Assembly: GCA_037693485.1 (NCBI GenBank)
Contig: CM075347.1
Location: forward strand, 137,300,501 to 137,364,500
Source of the DNA: Kitagawia praeruptora
Taxonomy: Eukaryota > Streptophyta > Magnoliopsida > Apiales > Apiaceae
DNA length: 64,000 bases
Direction of reading: 5' to 3'
A model generated the notes under the pieces. That model was not told where the DNA came from. It saw only the letters and a program-made list of their open reading frames with translations, and made no database searches. Shown in pieces: positions 11,433 to 22,037 of this stretch (its first letter is position 1; the number at the start of each line of letters is the position of its first letter). The translations under genes were made by a program, and so were the position numbers.

Positions 11433-11720
11433 CTCTAGAAGACATGGTAGATATGACCTTCGACTGGATGATAATATTTCTCAAAATGCTTTGGATGACA
11501 TTGTGGAATAATGCTTGGATGGCTCTCCAAGATACGTTCTCTCACATCTACAAAACATTTGCATCTTGCATATTGTCTCGTTTACATTTACATGCATATT
11601 ACGAGCACCTAGGTGCTCCATATTCTTTACTAATCTTCTTTTCCTAGCTGTTTCAGTGACTCGGGAAATTTGGAAGATCGAAGCATATTTAGTTCTCCAC
11701 TGCAACAAGCTACACTGAAG
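11433..11720 (+). other. Unique sequence before the polypurine tract
   Basis: Overlapping small open frames occur on both strands (11444-11756), none with recognisable domains. I regard this as non-coding 3' sequence of the element. Confidence 0.5.
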
Positions 11721-11734
11721 AACTGGGGGGTAGT
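11721..11734 (+). other. Polypurine tract of the 3.4 kb element
   Basis: AACTGGGGGGTAGT directly precedes the 3' LTR. The same word occurs several times inside the 25-44 kb element. Confidence 0.8.
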
Positions 11735-12213
11735 TGTTACGCCAGATTTTTGGCATGTCTAATAATCTCCCAAATTTCTAATATTATTAATTATTAATTT
11801 AGATTAATAATTATTACTTAACGCCTAAGTTTTATCCTCTCCCTGAAACGAGGAAAGAATCAATCTCAATCAATCAATAACGGAAAATATCTCCAAACGA
11901 TATTCTTCAAATCAGGAAGATATCACAACGATAAGATTAAATCAGATAAAATCAATAATTACCCAGATTAACGAAGTTTGTCCCTAAAGTCTCTAAGGGA
12001 TAGACACAAATCAATTTCACAGAACTGCGTTGGCTTGATCCTTATAAATATAAGGTACGCAGGCATCTTGAAAAAGGATCCGATACACGAGACAAATCGA
12101 GATACCTCTCAAGTCCAGCCCCAAACATCCAAAATCCCAAATCCCCCTATTTTCATGATTTCGTTATTTCAGCAACCTCCGAAATTTGTTATCACCAAAT
12201 TCCTCCGTTAACA
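11735..12213 (+). repeat. 3' LTR of the 3.4 kb element
   Basis: By line-by-line comparison it is identical to 8792-9270 and is followed by the CTCTA target duplication. Confidence 0.95.
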
Positions 12214-12218
12214 CTCTA

Positions 12219-12553
12219 TATTACTATATTAATAAAAATGACAAACCTACCAAACAAAGGGAACAACAAGCATTGCAGCGAGTAGTTGGTCATCATAAAC
12301 ATATTTTTTTCTTCAATTTAATACCTAAATAAATCTCACTATATATTCCCTGGCACTGTAATTAGTCATAATTGTCTACTACAACTGTAGATAAAATGAT
12401 AAACTAAAAAGGTTCATTTCCATCCAGTTAAACTGCAGACTGCCGATGTGTGTGCGGGAAGTTGGTGGGAGGGTGTGGTGCATACGAGACTGCAACTGCC
12501 CACTAAAAATTGTGCATTGCAAAAGAACTATCTCTTCTGATGATTAAAAGTTA
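12219..12553. other. Copia LTR continuation and unassigned spacer
   Basis: The sequence resumes the interrupted copia LTR (CTCTA then TATTACTATATT) and passes into spacer. I see no gene or repeat. Confidence 0.4.
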
Positions 12554-12811
12554 CTCCCTTCGTCCCATTTTTTAACATTTCATGATGTTTGGCGGTGGAT
12601 TTTAACGAATAGTTGCATAATTTGTTTTTGAATTTTTTTATATAAAAATAGAACAATACCATTTTTATATAAAAAAAGAAAATTTTAAAAATAAGTCATG
12701 CAACTATATACAAAAAAAGAAAATTTTAAAAATAAGTCATGCAACTATCTTCAAATTCACCTTGTCAAGAATTGACAAAAAAATATTAACAAATAAGTGG
12801 GACGGAGGGAA
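12554..12811. mobile_element. Stowaway-like MITE
   Basis: This 258-bp element has terminal inverted repeats CTCCCTTCGTCCCA and TGGGACGGAGGGAA and a TA at both flanks (12552-12553 and 12812-12813), the hallmarks of Tc1/mariner-related Stowaway MITEs. It also contains a local direct duplication of AAGAAAATTTTAAAAATAAG. Confidence 0.85.
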
Positions 12812-12813
12812 TA

Positions 12814-13402
12814 AAACAAGAACAATTTTAATTCCAGCAAAAGCAATAAAAAAGAGTACATTATTAACAGAAATTGTTTATTTAATTTCAAAAAAAAGTT
12901 AAAATCGTTTATTTTTTTTAAAATCATTTACCTTTTTTTAAATCGTAAAAACATTAAAAATTAAAGTGTTTATGTTTAAATTAATTTTTTTTAAATCGTT
13001 TAAATTCCTAAGAGAAACTGCAGAGATTAGGTACCAAGAAGGGAAATTCTAAATACTTTTGCTGTTGTTTTGCATATCACTAGCTAGTGCTTATGAATTG
13101 GTGGAAACGAAAAATTTGTCATCAGGCCAAAAAGAGGACGAACTGGAGGCTCTAAAGAAAGAAAAAGCTGGCAATAAATTTAAATAATATTGTAAAAAAA
13201 ATTATTTCTCAACGATTTTAAAAAAATGAATTTTGAATGCCTTTAAAAAAATTGGAAACGATTTAAAAAAATAACAATTTTAAACAATTTTTAAAAAAAA
13301 TAATTTTAAACATTTTAAAAATATATTTTTAAACGAATTTTAAAAAATTAGTTCCGGCCTCCGGGCCATAGTTAGGTCATAGCCCATGAACTATAACTCA
13401 CA
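12814..13402. other. AT-rich spacer without recognised genes
   Basis: There are many short A/T runs and AAATCGTTT-type words, some in inverted orientation. I see no supportable gene. Confidence 0.5.
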
Positions 13403-13530
13403 TGATGTTAGTGGATTTAGAAAATTTTACATAGTTAAATATTTGATGTTAGTGGATTTAGAAAATTTTACATAGTTAAATATTTGATGTTAGTGGATTT
13501 AGAAATATTGGAGGTCTGTTTCAGTCCATG
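13403..13530. repeat. 41-42 bp direct tandem repeat
   Basis: GATGTTAGTGGATTTAGAAA occurs at 13403, 13445 and 13486. A further diverged copy lies near 13607 and duplicated neighbouring text extends to about 13830, so this spacer grew by local duplication. Confidence 0.8.
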
Positions 13531-13890
13531 TTAAGACAAGACTTGTATCAATTTAATTGAGTAATGAACTTGCATTTTATAGAAAAAAAAATTATGGGTA
13601 ACTCACATGATGTTAGTGGATTTAGAAAATTTAAAACATCATGTTTAAAACATGATGTCATAGACCAATTAAAACATGGGTTAAATATTGGAGGTCATGT
13701 TAAGACAAGACTTGTATCCATTTAATTGAGTAATGAACTTACATTTTATATATAAAAAAATTATGGGTTAAATATCATACTAAATTATACTTACATTTAA
13801 TTGAGTAATGAACTTACATTTTATAATTATACTGTATTTGACTAAATTATTCTCATTAAATCTTATATTACCTGTTTTATGCATTCAAAT

Positions 13891-14158
13891 CATGGTTCTA
13901 AAAATCCCCGATTTAGCCGATTAATCCCCGATTAATCCTCTGTAAGGTAACCAACCGATTCGATTTTTGAAATCCGATTAATCCTGTGAAATTATTTAAA
14001 ATGATATGTTTAACTGTAAATTAGACTAATATATTAAATATTATTATAATATCCGATTAATACTCCGATTAATCCTTCCGATTAATCCCCGATTACCCGA
14101 TTAATCTTAAATCAGTACCTCAACCGATTTATACCGATTACCGATTTTTACAACCATG
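13891..14158. mobile_element. hAT-like MITE with 8-bp target duplication
   Basis: The ends CATGGTTCTAAAAATC and GATTTTTACAACCATG are inverted repeats. They are flanked by a perfect 8-bp duplication, ATTCAAAT, at 13883-13890 and 14159-14166. The interior is full of CCGATTAATCC words. The size (268 bp) and 8-bp duplication fit a non-autonomous hAT element. Confidence 0.9.
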
Positions 14159-14166
14159 ATTCAAAT

Positions 14167-15026
14167 AGCTTCCTAGAATTTTTTTAAAATTTTATTTTTT
14201 TAGAACCTTAGCAAGTATAACTATTATTATTTTTATAAAATAGAAATATATAACACATGAACAACTCCAAAAAATAAAAAAATTATTTCAACTCTCACTT
14301 CAAACTGGTTACACGAGACTAGAATTTCATATTCAAATTATTAATTTTAAAATTAATATTCCTAAAAGAATATTTACCTTTGATATTGGTTTATATCAAT
14401 TTATATTTTTTAGTCCACACCTTATCTTTATAAAACATATTATATGCTAATCATAACTAATAATGTCTTATATTTTTTATTTGCCTTTTCAATTAATTGT
14501 TAGAAATACATCTCACATAATAAATTTTACAAAATTTTAAGGATGTTTAAATTAAAATTAATTTTTGAAATAATAGAATTTTATTTACTAGAGTACTAAC
14601 TAAAAATATTTGGTTATAGTTGAATGACTCGGTGAGTGAAGGAAAAGAGTGGACAAATATATTGAGCAAAGTCAAGAATAAGATTATTTTAGGAATAATG
14701 CTAGGGTTACCAAATTTAGTCCCAAATATAGGATCCTGATTTGTTGTAATAATAAATGGATCCTTGTATTCACCAACAACCCCAATCAAAAAATTAAACT
14801 GCCACATCATCCGAACCATGTCATTTGGGAAGTTGAGAATAATATTTTGTACATAATTTGGTGTCCTCTATCAATTAAGTGAAAAATAGGGTGTACAATA
14901 ATAAATGTAGGGTCACTAAAATATAGAGGGATGGTTGACGAGGGTTTACTTGGATTATTTCCAATGGTAGGCCCTATCTCCGTATTATTTGCAATGTTTG
15001 TTTGAAAGATTCACAGAGCTCATTCC
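14167..15026. other. Upstream region of the glucanase gene
   Basis: This is AT-rich to about 14600, then more mixed sequence. A small minus-strand frame (14547-14819) has no recognisable domain. I see no further element boundary with confidence. Confidence 0.4.
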
Positions 15027-15036
15027 TTTATTTAAG
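15027..15036 (+). promoter_or_regulatory. TATA-like box of the glucanase gene
   Basis: TTTATTTAAG lies 54 bases before the inferred ATG, a reasonable spacing for a short 5' leader. Confidence 0.45.
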
Positions 15037-15089
15037 CTCGCTCTTGTTAATGTAATTTTGGATGTGAGACGACTGAGAACTACAATACA

Positions 15090-16296
15090 ATGGGTTCATC
15101 TCCTTTTTTCTCACTGGTTACTCTAGCATTTCTAACCATGTTGCTAATTGCAAAACTAACTTTAACAGGTATTTCTTCTATCCTCTTGCCTCTTGCACAA
15201 GCACATGCATATTTAGTTTGCTAATAATTTCATCAACGACTGGAGACATGCAGGTGCAGCAACTGTTGGAGTGGCTTATGGAAGGGACGACGGAAACAAA
15301 TATTTGTCACCTAGAGAAGTGGTAGATCTGTACAGGTCACAAGGCGTAGGGGGTATGAGAATCTACTTCCCAGACCGAGAAGTTCTGCAAGCGCTAAAGG
15401 GTTCACGCATTGAACTGGTACTAGGTGTGCCAAACACAGATCTTCAGCAACTGGCCTCAGACATCCCCTCCGCCCAGAGATGGGTTCGAACAAATGTTCT
15501 AAACTACTATCCCGCCGTGAATATCAAGTACATATCAGTAGGGAATGAAGTCACTCCTGTGAATCCCCAATCAAGGTATGCAACCTTTGTTGTCCGTGCA
15601 ATGACCAACATCTTCAATGCAGTTAAAGATGCAGGCCTATTTCAGAAAGTGAGAGTTTCTACGACTCTTGACACGTCTGTTATCGATGAGAAAACAGCAT
15701 GGCCACCATCAGCAGGTAACTTCAGGGGAGATGTGATGTGGTTTATGAATCCAGTCATCGGCTTTTTAACTGATACCAACCAACCGATTCTGTTCACTGT
15801 CTACCCATACTATGCTTACATTAATAACCCTAATCAAATAAAGTTGCCATACGTATTGTTCACAAAACAATCCCCAGAATTCATCGATAACGGTCTAGCG
15901 TACTATAACCTCTTTGATGCAATGTTGGACGGCATCTACTCTGCTCTAGAAAAAAATAGCGGTCCAGCCATGTTGAATGGAACTGGCTTCTCCTCCTCCC
16001 TAAGGAGAGGGTATAATCTGAGAGCTGTAATAACCGAGACCGGCTACCCTCATAACCCAGGGCCGCCACGTGTACACGGTAGAAGAGCACTTTTGTCTTC
16101 TGAAGATGCTTGCACCTATTATGAGAATCTGGTAAAACATGTCACTTCTGTTGGTACTCCAAAGAGGCCTGGTCCTATTGAAACCTACTTATTTGAAATG
16201 TTCGACGAGGATAATAAACCACAGGATGAGAGGAACTTTGGCCTCTTTGGTCTCAATAAACAACCTCGCTGTGCAATAAATTTCCATGGAACTTAA
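15090..16296 (+). CDS. GH17 glucan endo-1,3-beta-glucosidase, two exons
   Basis: The likely product is a secreted enzyme that hydrolyses internal beta-1,3-glucan bonds (callose or fungal wall glucan), usually in defence or development. Exon 1 (15090-15168) encodes a 26-residue signal-peptide-like start, MGSSPFFSLVTLAFLTMLL... A phase-1 intron (15169-15253, GT...AG) follows, then exon 2 (15254-16296), giving about 373 residues. Family landmarks appear in order: GVAYG, VVDLYRSQGVGGMRIY, ELVLGVPN, YISVGNEV with the likely acid/base Glu about 125, VYPYYAY, and ITETGYP with the likely nucleophile Glu about 288, then ETYLFEMFDED and NFGLFGLNKQP. Compared with typical members there is an extra loop of about 15 residues (NGTGFSSSLRRGYN) before the nucleophile, and GYP replaces the common GWP. 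It lacks a C-terminal X8/CBM43 domain. I see no lesion, so it is probably functional. Confidence 0.93.
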
Positions 16297-16450
16297 TGCT
16301 ATGTACGTACGTACTCCAGCTACAGAATGGTGCATGTGGAGGAGTTAATATTAATGTGTTGAATGTATGCATGCTTATATAGCTTAAATAATGCATGTGC
16401 AACTCATTATCTCGCACTATATATGTACAAGTTTTACCTTTTTAACGGAG

Positions 16451-16456
16451 AATAAA
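16451..16456 (+). terminator. Possible polyadenylation signal of the glucanase gene
   Basis: AATAAA lies 155 bases after the stop codon. Plant signals are loose, so this is only suggestive. Confidence 0.35.
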
Positions 16457-16567
16457 GTGTCCATTTGGCAATTCTGATAAAGAACTTATAAGTTACTTAT
16501 TTTGAAAAAAAAATTGTATTTATATAATTTTTTTTAGAGAAAAATGTGTATCGTGAGTTTAATATTC
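16457..16567. mobile_element. Left half of a small MITE split by the CACTA element
   Basis: The sequence from about 16459 (GTCCATTTGGCAATTCTGAT...) contains AACTTATAAGTTACTTATTTT. Its inverted partner, ending in TTTTCTAAACGGGCCC, lies beyond the CACTA element at 23174-23283. Together they resemble a common plant MITE type with GGGCCCGTTTGG-like ends. Confidence 0.5.
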
Positions 16568-16589
16568 CACTACAAGAAAACACGGGTAA

Positions 16590-16995
16590 AATCGACTGCT
16601 TAAATTCGACTGGCCTAAATTCAACTGGATCCAGTCGAATTTAGGGTCAACTCCAATTAATTAATGGTCAAACACAAACTCGACTGCATCCAGTCGATTT
16701 TAAGGGCGGTCGAATTTAAGCAGTCGAATTTAGATGTTCGGTCGAATTTGACCGGTCGAATTTATTTCCAGCCTAAATCTAGCCAGTCGAATTTATAAAC
16801 TCGACCGAATGCAGTCGAATTTATAAATTTGACTGCACCAGTCGAATTTATAAATTTGACTGCATTCGGTCGAGTTTATAAATTTGACTTTAAACAGTCG
16901 AATTAATAAATTTGACTGCACCAGTCGAATTTATAAATTTGACTACATTCGGTCGAGTTTATAAATTTGATCGCAAACAGTCAAATTTACTACCA
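16590..16995. repeat. Left subterminal repeats of the CACTA element
   Basis: There are more than fifteen copies, in both orientations, of AGTCGAATTTA and its variants (for example TATAAATTTGACTGCA). In CACTA elements such motifs bind the tnpA-type protein. Confidence 0.85.
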
Positions 16996-16997
16996 GG

Positions 16998-18340
16998 AAC
17001 TAGTAACTAGTGCTTTGTCACGAATCATTGTTTCTATTATTTTTAAAAAAATTTGAACGATCCAACCGTACCGATGTCAATATATATCTAATATAATGAT
17101 ATTCCCAAAGTTGCAGAAAATAAAAAATTAATTTGATTGGAAATCTTAGTAGATCACTACTATTTTCAATATGACTCGTAACTAGTGCTTTGTCACGGAT
17201 TATTGTTTTTATATTTTAAAAAATATTTTTGAATGATCCAACCGTACGGATGTCACAATATATCTAATATAATGATATTCCCAAAGTTTCAGAAAATAAA
17301 AAATTAATTTAAATGGTAATCTTAGTAGATCACTACTATTTTCAATATGACTCGTAACTAGTGCTTTATCACGGATTATTGTTTTTAATTGTTTTAAAAA
17401 AAAATTGAACGATCCAACCGTACGTATGTCAATATATATCTAATATAATGATATTCCCAAAGTTTCAGAAAATAAAAAATTAATTTGATTGGAAATCTTG
17501 GTAGATAACTACTATTTTCAATATGACTCGTAACCAGTGCTTTGTCACCGATTATTGTTTCCATTTTTTTTAAAAAAAATTTGAATGATCCAACCGTACG
17601 GATGTCAATATATATCTAATATAATGATATTCCCAAAGTTTCAGAAAATAAAAAATTAATTTGATTGGAAATCTTAGTAGATCACTTCTATTTTCAATAT
17701 GACTCGTAACTAGTGCTTTGTCACGGATTGTTGTTTTTATATTTTAAAAAATATTTTTGAACGATGCAACCGTACGGATGTCAATATATATCTAATATAA
17801 TGATATTCCCAATGTTTCAGAAAATAAAAAATTAATTTGATTGGAAATCTTGGTAGATCACTACTATTTTCAATATGACTCGTAACCAGTGCTTTGTCAC
17901 GGATTATTGTTTCTATTTTGTTTTAAAAAAAATTTGAACGATCCAACCGTACGGATGTCAATATATATCTAATATAATGATATTCCCAAAGTTTCAGAAA
18001 ATAAAAAATTAATTTGATTGAAAATCTTAGTAGATCACTACTATTTTCAATATGACTCGTAACTAGTGCTTTGTCACGGATTATTGTTTCTATTTTTTAA
18101 AAAATATTTTTGAACGATCCAACCGTACGAATGTCAATATATATCTAATATAATGATATTCCTAAAGTTTCAGAAAATAAAAAATTAATTTGATTGGAAA
18201 TCTTAGTAGATCACTACTATTTTCAATATGACTCGTAACTAGTGCTTTGTCACGGATTATTGTTTTTGTTTTTAAAAAATATTTTTGAACGATCCAACCG
18301 TACAGATTTCAATATATATCAAATAAATAGTTGACCACTA
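16998..18340. repeat. 176-bp tandem satellite-like array
   Basis: GACTCGTAAC recurs at 17173, 17349, 17525, 17701, 17877, 18054 and 18230, giving a period of 176-177 bp and about 7.5 copies. Each unit carries CTTTGTCACGGATTATTG, ATCCAACCGTACGGATGTC and GATATTCCCAAAGTTTCAG. Copies differ by only a few substitutions. Confidence 0.95.
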
Positions 18341-18354
18341 ATTTTTGTATCCAA

Positions 18355-18483
18355 ATTAATTTTTTATTTTTTAAAATTTTGGGAATATCAATAAATTAGA
18401 TATATATTTATATCCGTACGGTTGGATCGTCGATAATTATTTTTCGACTAATAGAAACAACAATGTGGGACAAAGTACTAATT
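18355..18483. repeat. Inverted copy of the 176-bp unit
   Basis: TTTGGGAATATCA, CCGTACGGTTGGATCGT and GACAAAGTACTA appear in reverse-complement order relative to the array, so the last unit is inverted and more diverged. Confidence 0.85.
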
Positions 18484-19895
18484 ATTTGTAAAGTAATGTA
18501 TATCAATAATTTTAAAACTAAAAAGTTATATATTTAAAAGTTTTATTCTTTTTAAGAAGTTATATGTATTAAAAATAATTTACAATAAATAACACTTTAC
18601 ATAAAAATAAAAAATAAAAATAAAAATGAATTTATTTATTAGACTGAAAATATTAAATTAAATAGGAGTGAATGATGAATTTTTTGAATAAGTTTATAAT
18701 GAACAAATTTTGTAAAAAAAATATTTTCAAAAATGAAATTTTAAAAAACTTGTGTGAAAAACGAGAAAGACAGCAGACAATACACATTTGGGATGAAATC
18801 TCAGCGGCAAATTCTACCGCCTCCCTTCCCAAAATTTTGAGGACAATTATTGTCTACCCCTCTCTTTTTCATTCTATCTCTCTCCCTCCCTACATCTCCC
18901 TCCCTACATCTCTTTCTCCGCCTTTCTCTCCCTCTTTCTCTCTCTAGCTTCAATTGGAATCCTATGATTTCATCATTAATTGCTCCGAGCTTAATCTGGC
19001 GCTTCGATTTGGATGGGCTACAACTTCAATTAGGGTACCAGCTTCAATTAGGGCTCCAGCTTCAATTTAGTGCTTCAAGTACTATTGCAATATCTGTTTA
19101 CACCATCATTTATACCAGATGCATCGGACTATTGGGTAATTTTCTCTGCTGGAATGGATTTTTTTACGAGAAAAAGGGCAGGTATGTCAACCCATTTGAT
19201 CCTTTTTTTCGTATATATACATATGTAATGTAACTGGGTTTATGTTTGGAGTGTGTTTTGATTCGAAATCTTGATGCCACATTTTCGAATACTAAAGCTA
19301 GGTTGAGTTTATAGCAAAGTGTTGGAATTGTTTGATTTATGATTGATAAATGAATGTAATGTTGCTTGTACTTAGAAAGGATGTGTACAAATTTCGAAGA
19401 ATCTTTGGAATTCATTCCTGTTCTGGCTTTTACCTTATAGGAAAATGGCTATATGTTGGGATTCAGTGGGTTTGTGTTTGTATGAATCGATTTGGTTTGT
19501 ATTTGTGTTTACAATTTCGATATGGTTTGTGTTTTTTTTACAAATTCGATTTTGTTTGTGGTTGTATATCTCTATATCTGTTTCACTCTCTCTTAGTCTC
19601 ATTCTCTCACCACTTATGTCCTCTTTATTTGTTTGATTAATGTTTGTATTTTTTTAATTTGAGTTCTTTTGTTGAGTTGAGGTTAAGTGTAGTTGGTGTT
19701 TGTTTGTTTTTTAGCTATTCAAGTGATGAGGCAGAACATGTGGAATGGAGTAAGATCCATACTCCAACCGCTGAAGTGGTGGTTCCGTATGATACCATGG
19801 CTCCAGTGCATCAAGGTAATAACTGGTCAATTGCTAAAAGTAGCTCCTACTAGGTGTCCTAAGAATTTACATCTTTGAATGTGCTTTGTTTACAG
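18484..19895 (+). other. AT-rich spacer, CT-rich leader and unrecognised exon-like pieces
   Basis: An AT-rich spacer (to about 18780) is followed by a CT-rich leader (18866-18950). Next comes an open stretch beginning near 18967 (MISSLIAPSLIWRF...) that ends at a possible GT donor near 19182. An exon-like piece, 19715-19814, is bounded by TTTTTTAG and GTAATAAC and could encode DEAEHVEWSKIHTPTAEVVV. I do not recognise it. Possibly these pieces form the 5' end of a chimeric transcript feeding the kinase fragment. Confidence 0.4.
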
Positions 19896-20314
19896 AAAAC
19901 TTGGTAGTTTCAAAGCATATAATAAAAATTGCTGATTTTGGTCTTGCTCGAGAGATCAGTTCCTCCCCACCATTACTAACTATGTGTCAACACGCTGGTG
20001 CGTAATATTTCTAAAAATAATTTTTTACCTTTCTTTTGTAGCTCTGTTTTTTTCTGGTAGCTAAGACATAGGCTTTTGTCAGGTATAGGGCACCTGAAGT
20101 TCTGCTTCATTCTCCAGCATATGGCTCTGCAGTTGGTGAGTATAACATTAACAAGTAAAAAAGAAGCATGTAATTTTTGTCAGGTAATATGGTTTATTGT
20201 TAGCCTGCACAGTCTATAGTGTAATCCGTTTACTTTGCATTGTCTAGATATGTGGGCGATGGGTGCAATCATGGCTGAATTATTAACTCTGCGCCCACTT
20301 TTTCCTGGTTCAAG
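19896..20314 (+). pseudogene. Captured fragment of a MAK/MHK-type protein kinase gene (three exons)
   Basis: Exon-like segments 19896-19997, 20083-20135 and 20248-20314 are separated by introns with GT and AG ends. They encode ENLVVSKHIIKIADFGLAREI (with the DFG motif), then the RW-YRAPEVLL activation-segment/APE region, then DMWAMGAIMAELLTLRPLFPGS. These match the RCK/MAK-like kinases, called MHK in plants. Codons split across introns keep phase (TG|G and G|AT), so genomic DNA rather than cDNA was captured. A one-base loss near 19970, in the stretch corresponding to PPYTxYVSTRW, breaks the frame. The N-lobe and C-terminus are absent. It sits between CACTA ends, as expected for transduplication. 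Confidence 0.85.
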
Positions 20315-20603
20315 GTATCACTTTACCTCGATATAGTCCCTTTCGCATAACTTGTACATTGCTTTTTATCTCAGGCTGATTGGTAATGATGTTTTAATTA
20401 GAGTCACTTTGTGGAGCTAATTTTATTATGAATTTGCAAAGAATTTCATTTTGATATGATTGACAAGGAGAGAAGGGGTTAATGTTCTACATATTGCAAG
20501 GAGATTACAAAACTGCCTATTACTTACATATTTACATGTATACTAATTGAATCATAACTAGAATTTTTCTAAATCCGCACTATGGATACAATGTGAATTG
20601 TAG

Positions 20604-20738
20604 GGACCCTACTATTGTGGAGTTGGAGCAGAAAATGCATTTGGTAGCTAGGAACATTGTAGATGCACACTACAAGGCTTGCCTTTATGCTGGAATCAAA
20701 ATCAGTGGCGTCAATGCTGAAGTTATGCCCCGATCAAG
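20604..20738 (+). pseudogene. Captured glutamine synthetase exon
   Basis: After an AG acceptor at 20602-20603 the sequence encodes GPYYCGVGAENAFG, then in another frame NIVDAHYKACLYAGIKISG and VNAEVMP, ending at a GT donor. This is the conserved GPYYCGVGA...DIVDSHYKACLYAG...GEVMPGQ region of plant GSII. A short insertion near 20649-20657 shifts the frame, so it is a fragment and not an enzyme gene. Confidence 0.85.
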
Positions 20739-21734
20739 TATGTATTTTGAGAGCTTTATGTGTTAATTAATGAAGATTTTGTTTAATGCTTATTTAGCCT
20801 AATTTTAGATGCAATTAATGAAGCTGTGGCCAAGTAATTGATGCAATTATAATTATCATTCATTAAATTATGATTTATTATGAAGTTCTGATTATATAAT
20901 AAAATTTTTAGACTTGTAAAAAACTGAAAATCACTTATAAAATGTTTAACTGTGTGTTTATTGTTTATGTTTCTTAGTTTTTGTTTAATGCTTATTTAGC
21001 CTAATTTTAGATGCAATTAATGAAGCTGTGGCCTAGTAATTGTTGCTTACTACATGATATTCTACCCAGAGCACTTGCTTACAAAGTGATATTCTACCTA
21101 GAACAAGAACAGTTACTAGATTTATATCCAGTTCTGTTAAGTATTTCCCGAGGACTCAATTTTCCTGTTTGTAGCTTTCTTTGTATCAAGTAAGGCATAG
21201 GTTACACACTCAGTGAGCTGATCAGTATTTGTTCTTGTATATATTGATGCAGAGCTGATCAATATTTGTTCTTGTATATGTTGATGTAGCAATAGTTGCA
21301 TTCAGGGAAGCAAGCTGTAGACTACCCTGCGGTTTCCTCAACAAAAAGCTTTTTCTCGATGGTCCGAACCAACTCAGAATTTATCAATAGCTTCATCTTG
21401 ATCTTTATAGCCGTAAATGTGGTTCTCTCTTGAGGTCGAGTAGTAATGTCTATGAATTTAATTTGTAGAAATTTGTAAGATGATCTACCTTTATGTAGGA
21501 TGGTTTAAACTTTTCTGTGGTTGAATGTGGATCTTTAACAATATTTATGCGAACAATGTTATCTTTTGTTTCTTGGTACCATTTTATTTTATCGATATTA
21601 AAAATGTAAATGTTGGTAGATATTTTGTGTTGATTGGTCAATTGCAATATATCAGCAAAGCAGCAAATTACATTCACAATTATGCAGTTAAGATTTGCAG
21701 AAACCTGTTGTTGAATGTTCCAGATATGGTACAT
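20739..21734 (+). other. CACTA interior after the captured exons
   Basis: TTTAATGCTTATTTAGCC is duplicated about 200 bases apart (20782 and 20981), marking a local tandem duplication. The remainder, including open frames near 21450-21809 (-) and 21011-21193 (+), has no recognised domain. Confidence 0.45.
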
Positions 21735-22029
21735 TAAATTCGACTGGTTTTGGTCGAATTTATAAACTAGACCGAAGGCAGTCGAATTTATAAATTTGAC
21801 TATAAACAATCGAATTTATAAATTCGATCGGAAACAGTCGAATTTATAAATTTGACCGGAAACAGTCGAATTTATAAACTCGATCGAAGGCAGTCGAATT
21901 TAGCCAGTCGAATTTGTTAAATTCGATTGCTTTTTGCTGAATTCCACTAAGCTAGATTCGACTGCCATTTTGCAGTTGAATTTAGCTAAATTCGACCGGA
22001 TCCGGTCGAATTTAGCTAAATTCGACTGC
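21735..22029. repeat. Right subterminal repeats of the CACTA element
   Basis: The same AGTCGAATTTA/TATAAATTCGA motifs occur as at the left end, in both orientations. The array is interrupted by the hAT-like element and resumes at 23145. Confidence 0.85.
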
Positions 22030-22037
22030 AAAATGGC

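Larger units (their letters stand above)
8792..12213 (+). mobile_element. Non-autonomous 3.4 kb LTR retrotransposon, very young
   Basis: Identical 479-bp LTRs (8792-9270 and 11735-12213) flank 2464 bp with no retrotransposon protein. A perfect 5-bp target duplication, CTCTA, sits at 8787-8791 and 12214-12218. The primer site TTGGCGCTAGAAGGAGGGG and the polypurine tract AACTGGGGGGTAGT are both present, so the element could be mobilised in trans. Its length lies between classical TRIM and LARD classes. I saw no mismatch between the LTRs over their full length, which points to a very recent insertion. The open frame in each LTR is not a gene. Confidence 0.95.

Noticed and set aside
13050..13190. 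Possible short coding remnant encoding LVETKNLSSGQKEDELEALKK
   Set aside because: It is too short, with no start, splice context or recognised family.
19350..19640. Overlapping hydrophobic open frames
   Set aside because: They lie in a probable intron rich in T and TTTGTGTTTG-type words; hydrophobicity follows from T-richness.
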